A stretch of DNA of 64,000 nucleotides from Streptomyces werraensis (GTDB lineage Bacteria > Actinomycetota > Actinomycetes > Streptomycetales > Streptomycetaceae). The translations under genes were made by a program, and so were the position numbers. The notes below the pieces were generated by a model, which ran no database searches, was not told the DNA's origin, and saw nothing but the letters and a program-made list of their open reading frames with translations. Positions 51,711 through 60,300 of the stretch are shown here, piece after piece (the first letter of the stretch is position 1; every line of letters starts with the position of its first letter). The DNA lies in NCBI GenBank assembly GCA_014656175.1, contig BNBX01000001.1, forward strand, positions 496,001 to 560,000, read 5' to 3'.

Positions 51711-52480
51711 GCCATGCTCCTGTGGCCCAGGCGCTCGGAGAGTTCGGCGGCGCCCTTGACGGCGAGCTGCTCCAGCTCGGCCAGGCGCTCGTCGCTCCAG
51801 CGGATCATCGGTACGGAAATGGACAGCGCGGCGACGACCTGCCCCGTGCGGTCGCGCACCGGAGCGGCGACGCAGGACACGTCCGGGTTGGACTCGCGGC
51901 TCTCCACCGCGACGCCCCGCGTGCGGATCTCGGCGAGGGTCTCCCGCAGGACGGCCGGGTCGGTGATGCTGTTCGGGGTCATCGCGGTCAGCTCCGCGCC
52001 GTCGGGGAAACGCGCGGCCAGTTCCGGCTCGGGAAGGGAGGCCAGCAGCATCTTGCCGACGGAGGTGCAGTGCGCGGGGAGCCGGCGGCCGGCCGCCGAC
52101 ACCATCCGCACCGCGTGCGTGGAGTCCACCTTGGCGATGTAGATGACGTCGGTGTCCTCCAGGATCGCCACGTGCACGGTCTCGTCGCAGGTCTCGGCGA
52201 CGGACCGGGCGACCTGCTGCCCCTCGGCGGCCAGGTCCAGGTGCTCGGCGTAGCGGGCGCCCAGCTGGTACGGCCGGACGCCCAGCCGGTAGCGGCCTGG
52301 CTGACCGGCGACCGGGACGATGTACTTGCGGGCGGCGAGCGTGGTGACCAGCTCGTGGACGGTCGTGCGCGGCAGTTGCAGCTTGCGCACGATGTCGGGG
52401 GCGGAGAGCGTGCCGTCCCCGTCCAGGAAGAGCTCGAGTATGTCGAGAGCCCGGGTCACGGCTGGCACAAGTCGTCCCAC
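51707..52480 (-). CDS. IclR-family regulator of sugar catabolism
   Basis: A 257-residue regulator. The winged helix (residues ~5-65) includes LSAPDIVRKLQLPRTTVHELV, followed by the effector-binding domain (~75-250) with the IclR signature region LPAHCTSVGKMLLASLPE and SNPDVSCVAAPVRDRTG. It starts GTG with GGAGGGG 7 bp upstream. ATATCGAAC lies in its own leader and recurs upstream of the dehydratase operon, the TIM-barrel gene and abfA, so it is the best candidate for the protein that binds it. A sugar acid or keto-deoxy acid is the expected ligand. Confidence 0.9.
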   Translation of the reverse strand: MGRLVPAVTRALDILELFLDGDGTLSAPDIVRKLQLPRTTVHELVTTLAARKYIVPVAGQPGRYRLGVRPYQLGARYAEHLDLAAEGQQVARSVAETCDETVHVAILEDTDVIYIAKVDSTHAVRMVSAAGRRLPAHCTSVGKMLLASLPEPELAARFPDGAELTAMTPNSITDPAVLRETLAEIRTRGVAVESRESNPDVSCVAAPVRDRTGQVVAALSISVPMIRWSDERLAELEQLAVKGAAELSERLGHRSMA

Positions 52481-52497
52481 GACCGGCCCCTCCTAGC

Positions 52498-52563
52498 GTT
52501 CGATATACCAACAAACGATCGGCATGACGAACACAGGCTAGCCATAGCCCACGTCAGGGGCAA
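52498..52563 (-). promoter_or_regulatory. iclR promoter with putative operator D
   Basis: On the minus strand TTGCCC (52563-52558) and TAGCCT (52540-52535) are 17 bp apart. ATATCGAAC (52506-52498) follows about 28 bp after the predicted start and just upstream of the ribosome site GGAGGGG. This suggests autoregulation. Confidence 0.66.
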
Positions 52564-52572
52564 CGCCCCGGG

Positions 52573-52592
52573 AGGGGCGCGGGGAACCGCGC
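52573..52592. repeat. Second copy of dispersed intergenic repeat
   Basis: AGGGGCGCGGGGAACCGCGC is the inverse of the element at 1122-1141 with one mismatch. It lies just beyond the 3' end of the PucR-type gene at 52632. Confidence 0.65.
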
Positions 52593-52631
52593 GACAAGCC
52601 CCCGCCCACCCGCACCCGGCGGCGAACCGCC

Positions 52632-53873
52632 CTAATCGACGGCGTTGCCCAGCAGCCCCCGCAACCGCTGCGCCCGCAGCACCAGCTCCAGCTCGAACCG
52701 CCGGTCGGGATCGTCGACCGACCCCCCGAACAACTCCCGTATCTGCCGTAACCGGTACCGCACCGTCTGCGGATGCACCCCCAGCCGAACCGCGACCTCC
52801 GGCGCCCCGCCCCGTGTCTCCAGCCACGCCAGCAGCGTCTGGGCCAGCCGCCGCCCGTGCGCGGGAGGGCAGTGCGCCAACGGCGCCAGGCACCGCAGCG
52901 CGAGATCGTCGATCAGTTCCTCCGGCTGGAGCAGCACCAACGCCTCCGTGTGCTCGGTGCAGTACAGCACCTCACCGGACGGCAGCAGCCCCCGCTCCAT
53001 CAGCCGCACCGCGGCCTCCGCCCAGCGCAGCGACTTCGCCGCCTCGGTGACCGGCACGGGCGGCCCGATCGCCCCGGACCAGCCGGCGAGCGCCCGGTGC
53101 AGCAGCTCCGGCCGGCCGGCCGCGTCGGGTTCGGGCACGACCATGCGGGGCCGCTCGTGCTCCATGTCGAGCAGCACCCCCTGCCCCACCGCGGGCGCGA
53201 CGGCCTCCCGCGCCGGGCGCAGCAGCACCCCGGCCGCGACCCGGTCGGGCACCGGCCAGCCGATGCGGGCGGCCCGCTCCCCGAGCGCGTCGGCCAGGTC
53301 GCCCCGGTGGTGCTCGGCGAGCAGCAGGTCCATCAGCCGGCGCTGCAGCCGCAGCCGTTCGCCGGCCTGCCGGGCCGCCGCCTCGGCATAGCCGCGCACC
53401 GACTGGTCGACCAGCCCGTCCAGGTACTCGTAGCCCGCGTCGACGAGTTCGTACATGGCGGGCGGCGGGATGTCGAGGCGCTGGCCGATCTCGGCGAAGC
53501 GGCGCCAGGCCATACGGACGCCCATCCGGTAGGTCGCCTGGAGCGCGTCCAGCGAGCGCCCGCCCAGCCCCTCGCCGCGCCCGAAGTCGTGGAAGACGCC
53601 GGGCGGCACGGTGGGCCGGCCCACCGTGTGGTCGCCCTGGGCGAGGTGGCGGACGAACACCTCGATGGCGCGGCGGATGCCGATGAGGGCCATCGGCTCG
53701 CCGGAGTCGTCGAGGACCACCGGCAGATGCGGGTACTCGCGCCGGATCTCGCCCATGATCTCCTCGGCCAGCGCGGGCGCCTCGGCGAGGGCGATCTCGG
53801 CGAACCGGCGCACCTGGTGGCGCGGTACGGCGTGCCAGGCGGAACGGGCGGTCAGGGTGCGGGAGGCCGTCAC
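52632..53873 (-). CDS. PucR/CdaR-type transcriptional regulator
   Basis: A 413-residue regulator starting GTG. The C-terminal helix-turn-helix (GGAPEVAVRLGVHPQ then TVRYRLRQIRELFGG) is of the PucR type, preceded by a helical region with YRMGVRMAWRRFAEIG. The layout and length match the regulator at 40332-41573, though the sequences differ considerably. The small membrane-protein gene ends 4 bp upstream, so the two may be co-transcribed. Its targets are unknown. Confidence 0.9.
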   Translation of the reverse strand: MTASRTLTARSAWHAVPRHQVRRFAEIALAEAPALAEEIMGEIRREYPHLPVVLDDSGEPMALIGIRRAIEVFVRHLAQGDHTVGRPTVPPGVFHDFGRGEGLGGRSLDALQATYRMGVRMAWRRFAEIGQRLDIPPPAMYELVDAGYEYLDGLVDQSVRGYAEAAARQAGERLRLQRRLMDLLLAEHHRGDLADALGERAARIGWPVPDRVAAGVLLRPAREAVAPAVGQGVLLDMEHERPRMVVPEPDAAGRPELLHRALAGWSGAIGPPVPVTEAAKSLRWAEAAVRLMERGLLPSGEVLYCTEHTEALVLLQPEELIDDLALRCLAPLAHCPPAHGRRLAQTLLAWLETRGGAPEVAVRLGVHPQTVRYRLRQIRELFGGSVDDPDRRFELELVLRAQRLRGLLGNAVD

Positions 53874-53876
53874 GGG

Positions 53877-54029
53877 TCAGCTCCCCTGGTCGGCCTGCTC
53901 GTAGGTGATCAGCGGGGTGTTCGGCTGGTCGGGGGTGGCCTCGAGCAGGGCCACGACTCCGAACGCCGTTCCCACGGCGAGGACGGCGGCGAACGCGACC
54001 GTCAGGCAGGCGGCGAGCAGTCTGGACAT
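53877..54029 (-). CDS. Small single-pass membrane protein (50 aa)
   Basis: A 50-residue protein, short but convincing. It consists of one long hydrophobic helix (LLAACLTVAFAAVLAVGTAF, residues 4-23) and a short polar outer tail ending YEQADQGS. It resembles the small DUF2613/SPW_0924-like membrane proteins of actinobacteria. GAGAGG lies about 12 bp before the ATG. It directly precedes the PucR-type regulator. Confidence 0.7.
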   Translation of the reverse strand: MSRLLAACLTVAFAAVLAVGTAFGVVALLEATPDQPNTPLITYEQADQGS

Positions 54030-54116
54030 CGCAGGGTCAGCCTCTCTGTCGGGGAGGTTCCCCACCCCCACGTGACCGACCACCCCTGTCCGTCGTGCCC
54101 CAGTCTCGGCACGACA

Positions 54117-54145
54117 TTGACACTCCGTCAAGAGGCGCTTACGGT
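54117..54145 (+). promoter_or_regulatory. Promoter of the DUF3068 gene
   Basis: TTGACA (54117-54122) and TACGGT (54140-54145) are 17 bp apart, close to the consensus. TTGAC-ACTCC-GTCAA (54117-54131) is an inverted repeat over the -35 box and might bind a regulator. The ATG follows about 95 bp downstream. Confidence 0.72.
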
Positions 54146-54239
54146 TCCCAGCTCCAGGGGGTGGGGACTCCCGCACGCGCACTGTCCCGTACGGCGAGGC
54201 CCGTCAGCGGCCCGCCGACCGAGCCTCTGGAGTGCCCGG

Positions 54240-55208
54240 ATGCGCCGTTCAGTCTCCCCGTTCTCCCTGGTCCTGCTGGGTCTCGGCACCTTCCTCCTGG
54301 TGCTGGCGCCCCTCCTCGCCTGGTACGTGCAGCCACGGGCCGCGGTCAATCCCACCGACATCGACACCACCGCCGTCTACACCGGCCGGGGCAGCGTCTT
54401 CGACCTGGAGAAGGTCGAGACGGTGCCGAACCAGCGGATCACCGTGACCCAGCGGGTGCGCGGCGACGTCCGGGAGAGCGAGCGCAGCGGCAAGGCGGTG
54501 TGGGACGTCACCACGTCCGTCGACACCGACAGGACGCTGCCGGCCGCCGACCCGCACGACGCGCTGTCGTTCACCCCGCACCGCTGGGTGCTGGACCGCC
54601 GCACCACCGAGCCGGTGCACTGCTGCGGTGCGAAGCGCATCCAGGGCGAGGCGTACCTGAAGTTCCCCTTCGACGTGCGGAAACGCTCCTACCGGTGGTG
54701 GGACAACACCCTCGGAGACACGGTCGTGCTGCGCTACCGGGGCACCGAGAAGGTCCTGGGCCACACCGGCTACCGCTTCACCGGCTCGGTGCCGCCCACC
54801 CGCACCGGCACCCGGCTGGTGCCCGGCAGCCTCGTCGGGCTGCCGGGCGGCGGTCAGGTGGCGGCCGAGGAGTGGTACGCCAACCACGGCGTGGAGCTGA
54901 TCGTCGACCGGCGCACCGGCCGGGTGCTGTACGCGCGGACGGGGCCCCGCCAGACGCTGCGCGCCCCGGGCGGGACCGAGGACGAGGCGGTGCTGCTGGA
55001 CGCCGAGAGGATCTCCTTCACGGAGGAGACCCAGCGGGCGGCCGTGGAGCAGGCGAAGGACGACGGGGCCCGGCTGCGGCTGCTCGGTGAGACGGTGCCG
55101 CTCGGCGCGGCGGTGGCGGGCGGCCTGCTCGCCGCGGCCGGCGCCGTTCTCGTGGCGCGCGGCAGGAAGGTGACGGAGCGTCCGGATCCGCGCGCTTCGT
55201 CCGCGTGA
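54240..55208 (+). CDS. DUF3068 (PorA-like) membrane-anchored protein
   Basis: A 322-residue protein with membrane helices at both ends (PFSLVLLGLGTFLLVLAPLLAW near 7-28; PLGAAVAGGLLAAAGAVLVA near 285-304) and a large outer domain between. It matches DUF3068, sometimes called PorA family. YTGRGSVFDLEKVE, FTPHRWVLDRRTTEPVHCCG and WYANHGVELIVDRRTG are typical. The ATG at 54240 has TGGAG about 6 bp upstream. It is followed by a 254-bp gap (55209-55462, with an AT-richer start at 55215-55255) and then the glycan genes, with which such genes are often linked. Confidence 0.87.
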   Translation: MRRSVSPFSLVLLGLGTFLLVLAPLLAWYVQPRAAVNPTDIDTTAVYTGRGSVFDLEKVETVPNQRITVTQRVRGDVRESERSGKAVWDVTTSVDTDRTLPAADPHDALSFTPHRWVLDRRTTEPVHCCGAKRIQGEAYLKFPFDVRKRSYRWWDNTLGDTVVLRYRGTEKVLGHTGYRFTGSVPPTRTGTRLVPGSLVGLPGGGQVAAEEWYANHGVELIVDRRTGRVLYARTGPRQTLRAPGGTEDEAVLLDAERISFTEETQRAAVEQAKDDGARLRLLGETVPLGAAVAGGLLAAAGAVLVARGRKVTERPDPRASSA

Positions 55209-55462
55209 CCCTCACCGAAAGAAGTGACTCCCGAGTAAGAAAAGCCGGAAATTGTCACGCCGGTGAGTAGCCGTGGGGAACGCCTGGGCGAAAACTGTGC
55301 CATCCCCACCCCCACACAGACCGTCCACACCCCCCGCCCAGGACGTCCCGGGGTCCTCCTCAGGGCCCCGGATCCGGGGCCGCCGGCCCCACCCCGCCCC
55401 CTGTCGCACCACCCCGCGTTCCTCCCCGACGCCGAGTCACACCGAGACGAGTTGGAGCACCG

Positions 55463-56614
55463 ATGCCCCAGCACGTGCCGTCCTCGCTGCGCACAGCACT
55501 CCCCGGCGCGCAGCAGTCCTCCCCGGCGCTCCCCCCACATCCGCGCCGGATCGTCTTCCTCGCCCACCGGGACCTGGGCAGTCCGTCCGCCGGCGGCTCC
55601 GAGCTGCTGGTCGACCGGCTCGCCGACGGCCTGACCGGGCGGGGCCACCAGGTCACCCTGCTGTGCGGAGGGCCCGCGGCCTTCCGCGACTACCGGGTGG
55701 TGTCGGCGGGCGGACCGTACGACCACTACCTGCGCGCCCGTTCCGCGTTCGCCCGGCAGGTCGGCGACTGCGACCTGCTGGTCGAGGTCTGCAACGGCAT
55801 GCCGTACCTCGCCCCGCTGTGGCACCGCGGGCCCACCCTGTGCCTGGTCAACCATGTGCACACCGACCTGTGGCCGATGCGGTTCGGCGGCCCGCTGGCC
55901 CCCGCCGCGCGACTCGGCCGGAAGCTGGAGCACTGGGCCCTCACGGGGGCCCACCGGCACGGCCTGGTCGTCGCGGTCTCCCCGTCGACGGCCCACGCCC
56001 TCCAGCGCATCGGCGTACCGCGGGAACGGATCCGCGTGGTGCACAACGGGGTGGCCGAGCCGGGTCCGCGCACCGAACGCTCCCCGGAGCCGCTGTTCGT
56101 GGCGGTGGGCCGGCTCGTCGAGTACAAGCGGATCGACCTGCTGCTGCGTCTGTGGGAGCGGGTGCGGCCGGTCACCGGCGGCACCCTGGTGATCGTCGGC
56201 GACGGGCCCGAACGGCAGCGTCTGGAACGGCTCGCCGGGCCCGGCGTCCGGTTCACCGGGCATGTCTCCGAGGCCGAGAAGCACCGGCTGCTGTGCGCGG
56301 CCTGGCTGCTGCTGCACCCCTCCGCCGTGGAGGGCTGGGGTCTCGTCGTCACCGAGGCGGCGGTCCGGGAGACCCCGGCGGTCGCCTTCGACGTGCCCGG
56401 GCTGCGCGACTCCGTGCGCGACGGCGAGACGGGGGTGCTCGCCCGCGGCGAGTCCTCGTTCGCCGCCGCGTGGATCTCCCTCACCCTGGCCGGGGAACGG
56501 CGTGCCCACATGGGCAAGGCGGCACGGGACGTCGCCGCCCGCTACCGGTGGGAACACACCGTGCGCCAGTTCCGGGCGGTTGCCCGGGAGGCCGCCGCGG
56601 AGGCCGCGCGGTGA
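55463..56614 (+). CDS. Glycosyltransferase family 4
   Basis: A 383-residue GT-B glycosyltransferase. The N-terminal domain has the acceptor-side motif GSPSAGGSELLVDRLADGL and the C-terminal domain the donor-binding VAVGRLVEYKRIDLLLRLW and HPSAVEGWGLVVTEAAV (E-x7-E motif). It is cytosolic or peripheral. GGAG precedes the ATG. Its stop overlaps the methyltransferase start (GTGA). It probably builds a cell-surface glycan or lipid-linked sugar precursor used by the AftD-like enzyme downstream. Confidence 0.92.
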   Translation: MPQHVPSSLRTALPGAQQSSPALPPHPRRIVFLAHRDLGSPSAGGSELLVDRLADGLTGRGHQVTLLCGGPAAFRDYRVVSAGGPYDHYLRARSAFARQVGDCDLLVEVCNGMPYLAPLWHRGPTLCLVNHVHTDLWPMRFGGPLAPAARLGRKLEHWALTGAHRHGLVVAVSPSTAHALQRIGVPRERIRVVHNGVAEPGPRTERSPEPLFVAVGRLVEYKRIDLLLRLWERVRPVTGGTLVIVGDGPERQRLERLAGPGVRFTGHVSEAEKHRLLCAAWLLLHPSAVEGWGLVVTEAAVRETPAVAFDVPGLRDSVRDGETGVLARGESSFAAAWISLTLAGERRAHMGKAARDVAARYRWEHTVRQFRAVAREAAAEAAR

Positions 56615-57384
56615 CACGGTTCCGCCCTCCGAGACGCACCGGCACATTGCCGGGAACCGGCAAGGATCCGTCCCTGCGGCGCTCCCTCGCGCTGTTCCGC
56701 GCCTTCCTGCGCGAGCAGGACGACCCGGACGCCTGCTACGCCCTCCTCGCCCGTGACGCCGTCGACCAGGTGGAGGCGTACGACGGGCCGGTGGCCGGGA
56801 GGATCGTCGTGGACGTCGGCGGCGGCAGCGGGTACTTCACCCGCGAGTTCCGCGCCCGGGGCGCGCTCGCCTGCCTGTTCGAGCCCGACGCGCGGGAGCT
56901 GGGCGGGAAGCCGCCCGAGGCCGCGGTGCTCGCGGACGGTTATCTGCTGCCGCTCGCCGACGGGGCCGCGGACGTCACGTTCTCCTCCAACGTGCTGGAG
57001 CACGTGGCCGATCCGCAGACCTTCCTCAGCGAGCTGGTGCGGGTGACCCGTCCCGGCGGGCTGATCTACGTGTCGTTCACCAACTGGCTGTCCCCGTGGG
57101 GCGGTCACGAGTGGGCGCCCTGGCACTACCTGGGTGCCGGGCGGGCCCGCGCCCGGTACGAGCGCCGCACCGGCCGGCCCGCGAAGCACACCCTCGGCGA
57201 GAACCTGTTCGCCGTGCACGTCGGCCCCACCCTGCGCCGGGTGCGCGCCCGCGACGACGTGCGGATCGTCTCCGCGCGCTCCCGCTACTGGCCCTTCCTG
57301 ACGGAGACGGTGGTGCAGGTGCCCGGCCTCCGCGAGTTCGCCACCTGGAACCTCCTCCTCATCCTCCGGCGGTGTCCCGCATGA
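56611..57384 (+). CDS. Class I SAM-dependent methyltransferase
   Basis: A 257-residue methyltransferase starting GTG in a 4-nt overlap. Motif I is VVDVGGGSGYF, the acidic post-I residue lies in LFEPDAREL, and the downstream motifs are VTFSSNVLEHVADPQ and VTRPGGLIYVSF. Its stop overlaps the AftD-like start (ATGA). It may methylate a sugar of the glycan. Confidence 0.9.
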   Translation: MTRFRPPRRTGTLPGTGKDPSLRRSLALFRAFLREQDDPDACYALLARDAVDQVEAYDGPVAGRIVVDVGGGSGYFTREFRARGALACLFEPDARELGGKPPEAAVLADGYLLPLADGAADVTFSSNVLEHVADPQTFLSELVRVTRPGGLIYVSFTNWLSPWGGHEWAPWHYLGAGRARARYERRTGRPAKHTLGENLFAVHVGPTLRRVRARDDVRIVSARSRYWPFLTETVVQVPGLREFATWNLLLILRRCPA

Positions 57385-60300
57385 CGACCACGGTCCAGGC
57401 TCCCCCTCCCACCGCCGTCCCGGCCGGCCGCACGGCGGCGGGACCGCCGAGCGGCCCGCGCTCGCGCCGCTGGCTGCTCGGCTTCTGGGCGGCGGTGTTC
57501 GTCCTGCTCGTGGCGGTGCGGCCGGGACGGCAGACCTTCGACACGAAACTCGGCGTCACCGTCGACCCGGGACGGTTCCTGGCCGACCTGGGCCAGTTGT
57601 GGCAGAGCCGGGGCTCGTTCGGCGGGATCGCCGACCAGTACACCGGCTATCTGTGGCCGATGCTGCCGTACTACTGGCTGGCCGATCTGGTGCGGCTGCC
57701 GGTGTGGCTGGCGGAGCGGCTGTGGATGTCGCTGATCGTGACGGCCGCGTTCTGGGGCGCGCTGCGGCTCGCGGAGCGGCTGCGCGCCGGCAGCGGCGCG
57801 TCCCGGCCGGTCGCGGCGGCGGCGTACGCGCTGTGGCCGGTGTTCACCGCGGTCGTCGGTTCCACGTCGGCCGCCGCGCTGCCCGGCGCGCTGCTGCCGT
57901 GGGTGCTGCTGCCGCTGGCGGACCAGCGGTACGCGGCCCGGGTCGCGGCGCTGCGGTCGGCGCTCCTCGTGCCGTTCATGGGCGGCGTCAACGCGGCCTC
58001 CACGCTGGCGTCCCTGCTGCCGGTCGGGCTGTACCTGCTGTCCCGCCCGCCGGGTGCGCGGAAGCGGAAGCTGATCGCGTGGTGGGCGCCCGCGGTGGCG
58101 GTGGCGACCGCCTGGTGGTGGATACCGCTGCTGCTGCTCGGCGTCCACGGCGAGAACTTCCTCCCCTACATCGAGACCGCGCGCACCACCACCGACACGA
58201 TGGCGGCGACGGAGGCGCTGCGCGGCGCCGGGAACTGGGTGGCGTATCTGCACTTCGGCGAGCCGTGGCTGCCGGCCGGCTGGGCGGTGGCCTCCTCGGC
58301 GGCGGTCGTCGTCTGCTCCGCGTGCGCGGCGGGCCTCGGGCTCGCGGGTCTGGCCCGGCGCGACATGCCGGAGCGGCGCTGGCTGGTGCTGACGGTGGTG
58401 GCGGCCGTGCTGGTGCTGCTCGCCGGGTACGGAGGCGCGTCCGGCGGTCCGTTCCACGGGACGGTGCAGGACTGGCTGGACGGGTGGCTGTCGCCGTTCC
58501 GGAACATCTACAAGTTCCAGACGGGGCTGGCGCTGGCCCTCGTCCTCGGTCTGGCGCACCTCGCCGGACGGGGCGTCCCCGGCCGGGGGGCGCGGCGGCG
58601 GCCGGGGGCGCGGACGGCGGCCGTGCTCGCGGCGGTGCTGGTGCTGCCGGGGCTGGCCTGGCCGTACGTGAGCGGCAAGGTGCTCGGCCCCGGCTCGTTC
58701 CAGGAGATCCCCGCGTACTGGCGGGCCACCGCCGACTGGCTGGAGCGGAACTCGCCGGACGCACGCGCCCTGGTAGTGCCGGCGACCGCGCACGGCATCC
58801 ACACCTGGGGATCGACGATCGACCAGCCGCTCGACGTGGTCGCCGGTTCCCCGTGGGCGCAGCGCGACTACGTGCCCTTCGGCACGCCCGGCAACCGGCG
58901 CGCCCTGGACGCGGTGGAGCAGGCGCTGCTGACCGGCGGTGAAGTGCCGGACCTCGCCGACTACTTGAGCCGGGCGGGCGTGCACTACGTCGTCGTCCGC
59001 AACGACCTCGACCCGGACCGGCTCGGCCAGGTGCCCACGGCGACGGTGAAGCGCGCCCTGGAGCAGTCCGGGTACGAACGGGTCGAGGGGCTGGGTCCGG
59101 TGACGACCGGCGGGGTCATCGCGCCGGACACCCCGCTCCAGGTGGAGGGTCTGTACCCGCGGCAGCGCGCGGTGGAGATCTACCGCCCGGCCGGCGCCGA
59201 CGCGCCCCGGCCGGGCCGGGCGGAGCTGCTGCCGGTGGCCGACACGGCCGTGGTGTCCGGCGGGCCCGAGTCGCTGCTGCCGTCGGCCAAGGAGCTGCGC
59301 GGCCGGCCGGCCGTGCTGACCGGCGACGCGCATCCGGGTCTCGGCGTCCCTGCCGTGCAGGTGACCGGTGACGGGCTGCGCCGCGCGGACACCCGGTTCG
59401 GGCTGGTCAACTCGAACACGTCGTACACGTACACACCCGAGGAGCGCAACGCCCCGGACGCCGCCCAGGACCCGGGCGAAAGCCCCCGCCAGATCCTCCC
59501 CGTGGAGGGCGAGGAGCACCAGACGGTGGCCGAGCTGCGCGGCGCTCGCGAGGTGTCGGCGTCCTCCTACGGCAACTGGCTGTTCCATCTGCCGCAGTAC
59601 GACCCGGTGCACGCCTTCGACGGCGACCCGGCGACCGGCTGGGCGGAGGGCGCCGAGGACACCCCGGACGGGCAGTGGCTGCGGATCGCCTTCGACGGCC
59701 GTTACGACATGCCGGACACGATCCGGGTCACCCCGCTCCGCCAGAACGGGGTGCGGGCGGCGCCGACCGAGGTGCGGGTGGAGACGGAGAACGGCTCCGC
59801 GACGTCGTTCCTGCGCGTCGACGGCGAGCGGGAGCGGACCGACGCGCCCGCGGGCCCCACCCGCTGGATGAAGCTCACGATCACCGGCTCGACCGTGCCG
59901 CGCCCCGGCGTCACCGGCGCCGGTTTCGCCGAGGTGGAGCTGCCGGGCGTGAAGGTGACGCGGCTGCTGCGGCTGCCCGAGGACGGCAAGGACACGGCGG
60001 CCCCGGCGCGGATCGTGTCACTGCACCGGGCCGCCGACCCCACCGGTCTGTCCCTCGCGAGCAGCGAGTCCGGGCTGCGCCGGATCGTCGACGCCGGCCA
60101 GGCCGGGACGTACGCGGTGCGGGCGCGCGCGGTGGCGGTGCCGGGCGAGGCGCTGGACCGGCTGCTGTACGAGGTGGCGCCCGGGCAGCGGCGGAGGATC
60201 GTCGCGACGGCGGACTCCACGGCGCGGCTGGGCGCGGGCCTGTCCGCGCGGAACCTCACCGACGGGGACCTCACCACCGCGTGGATCGCGGGCGACGACC

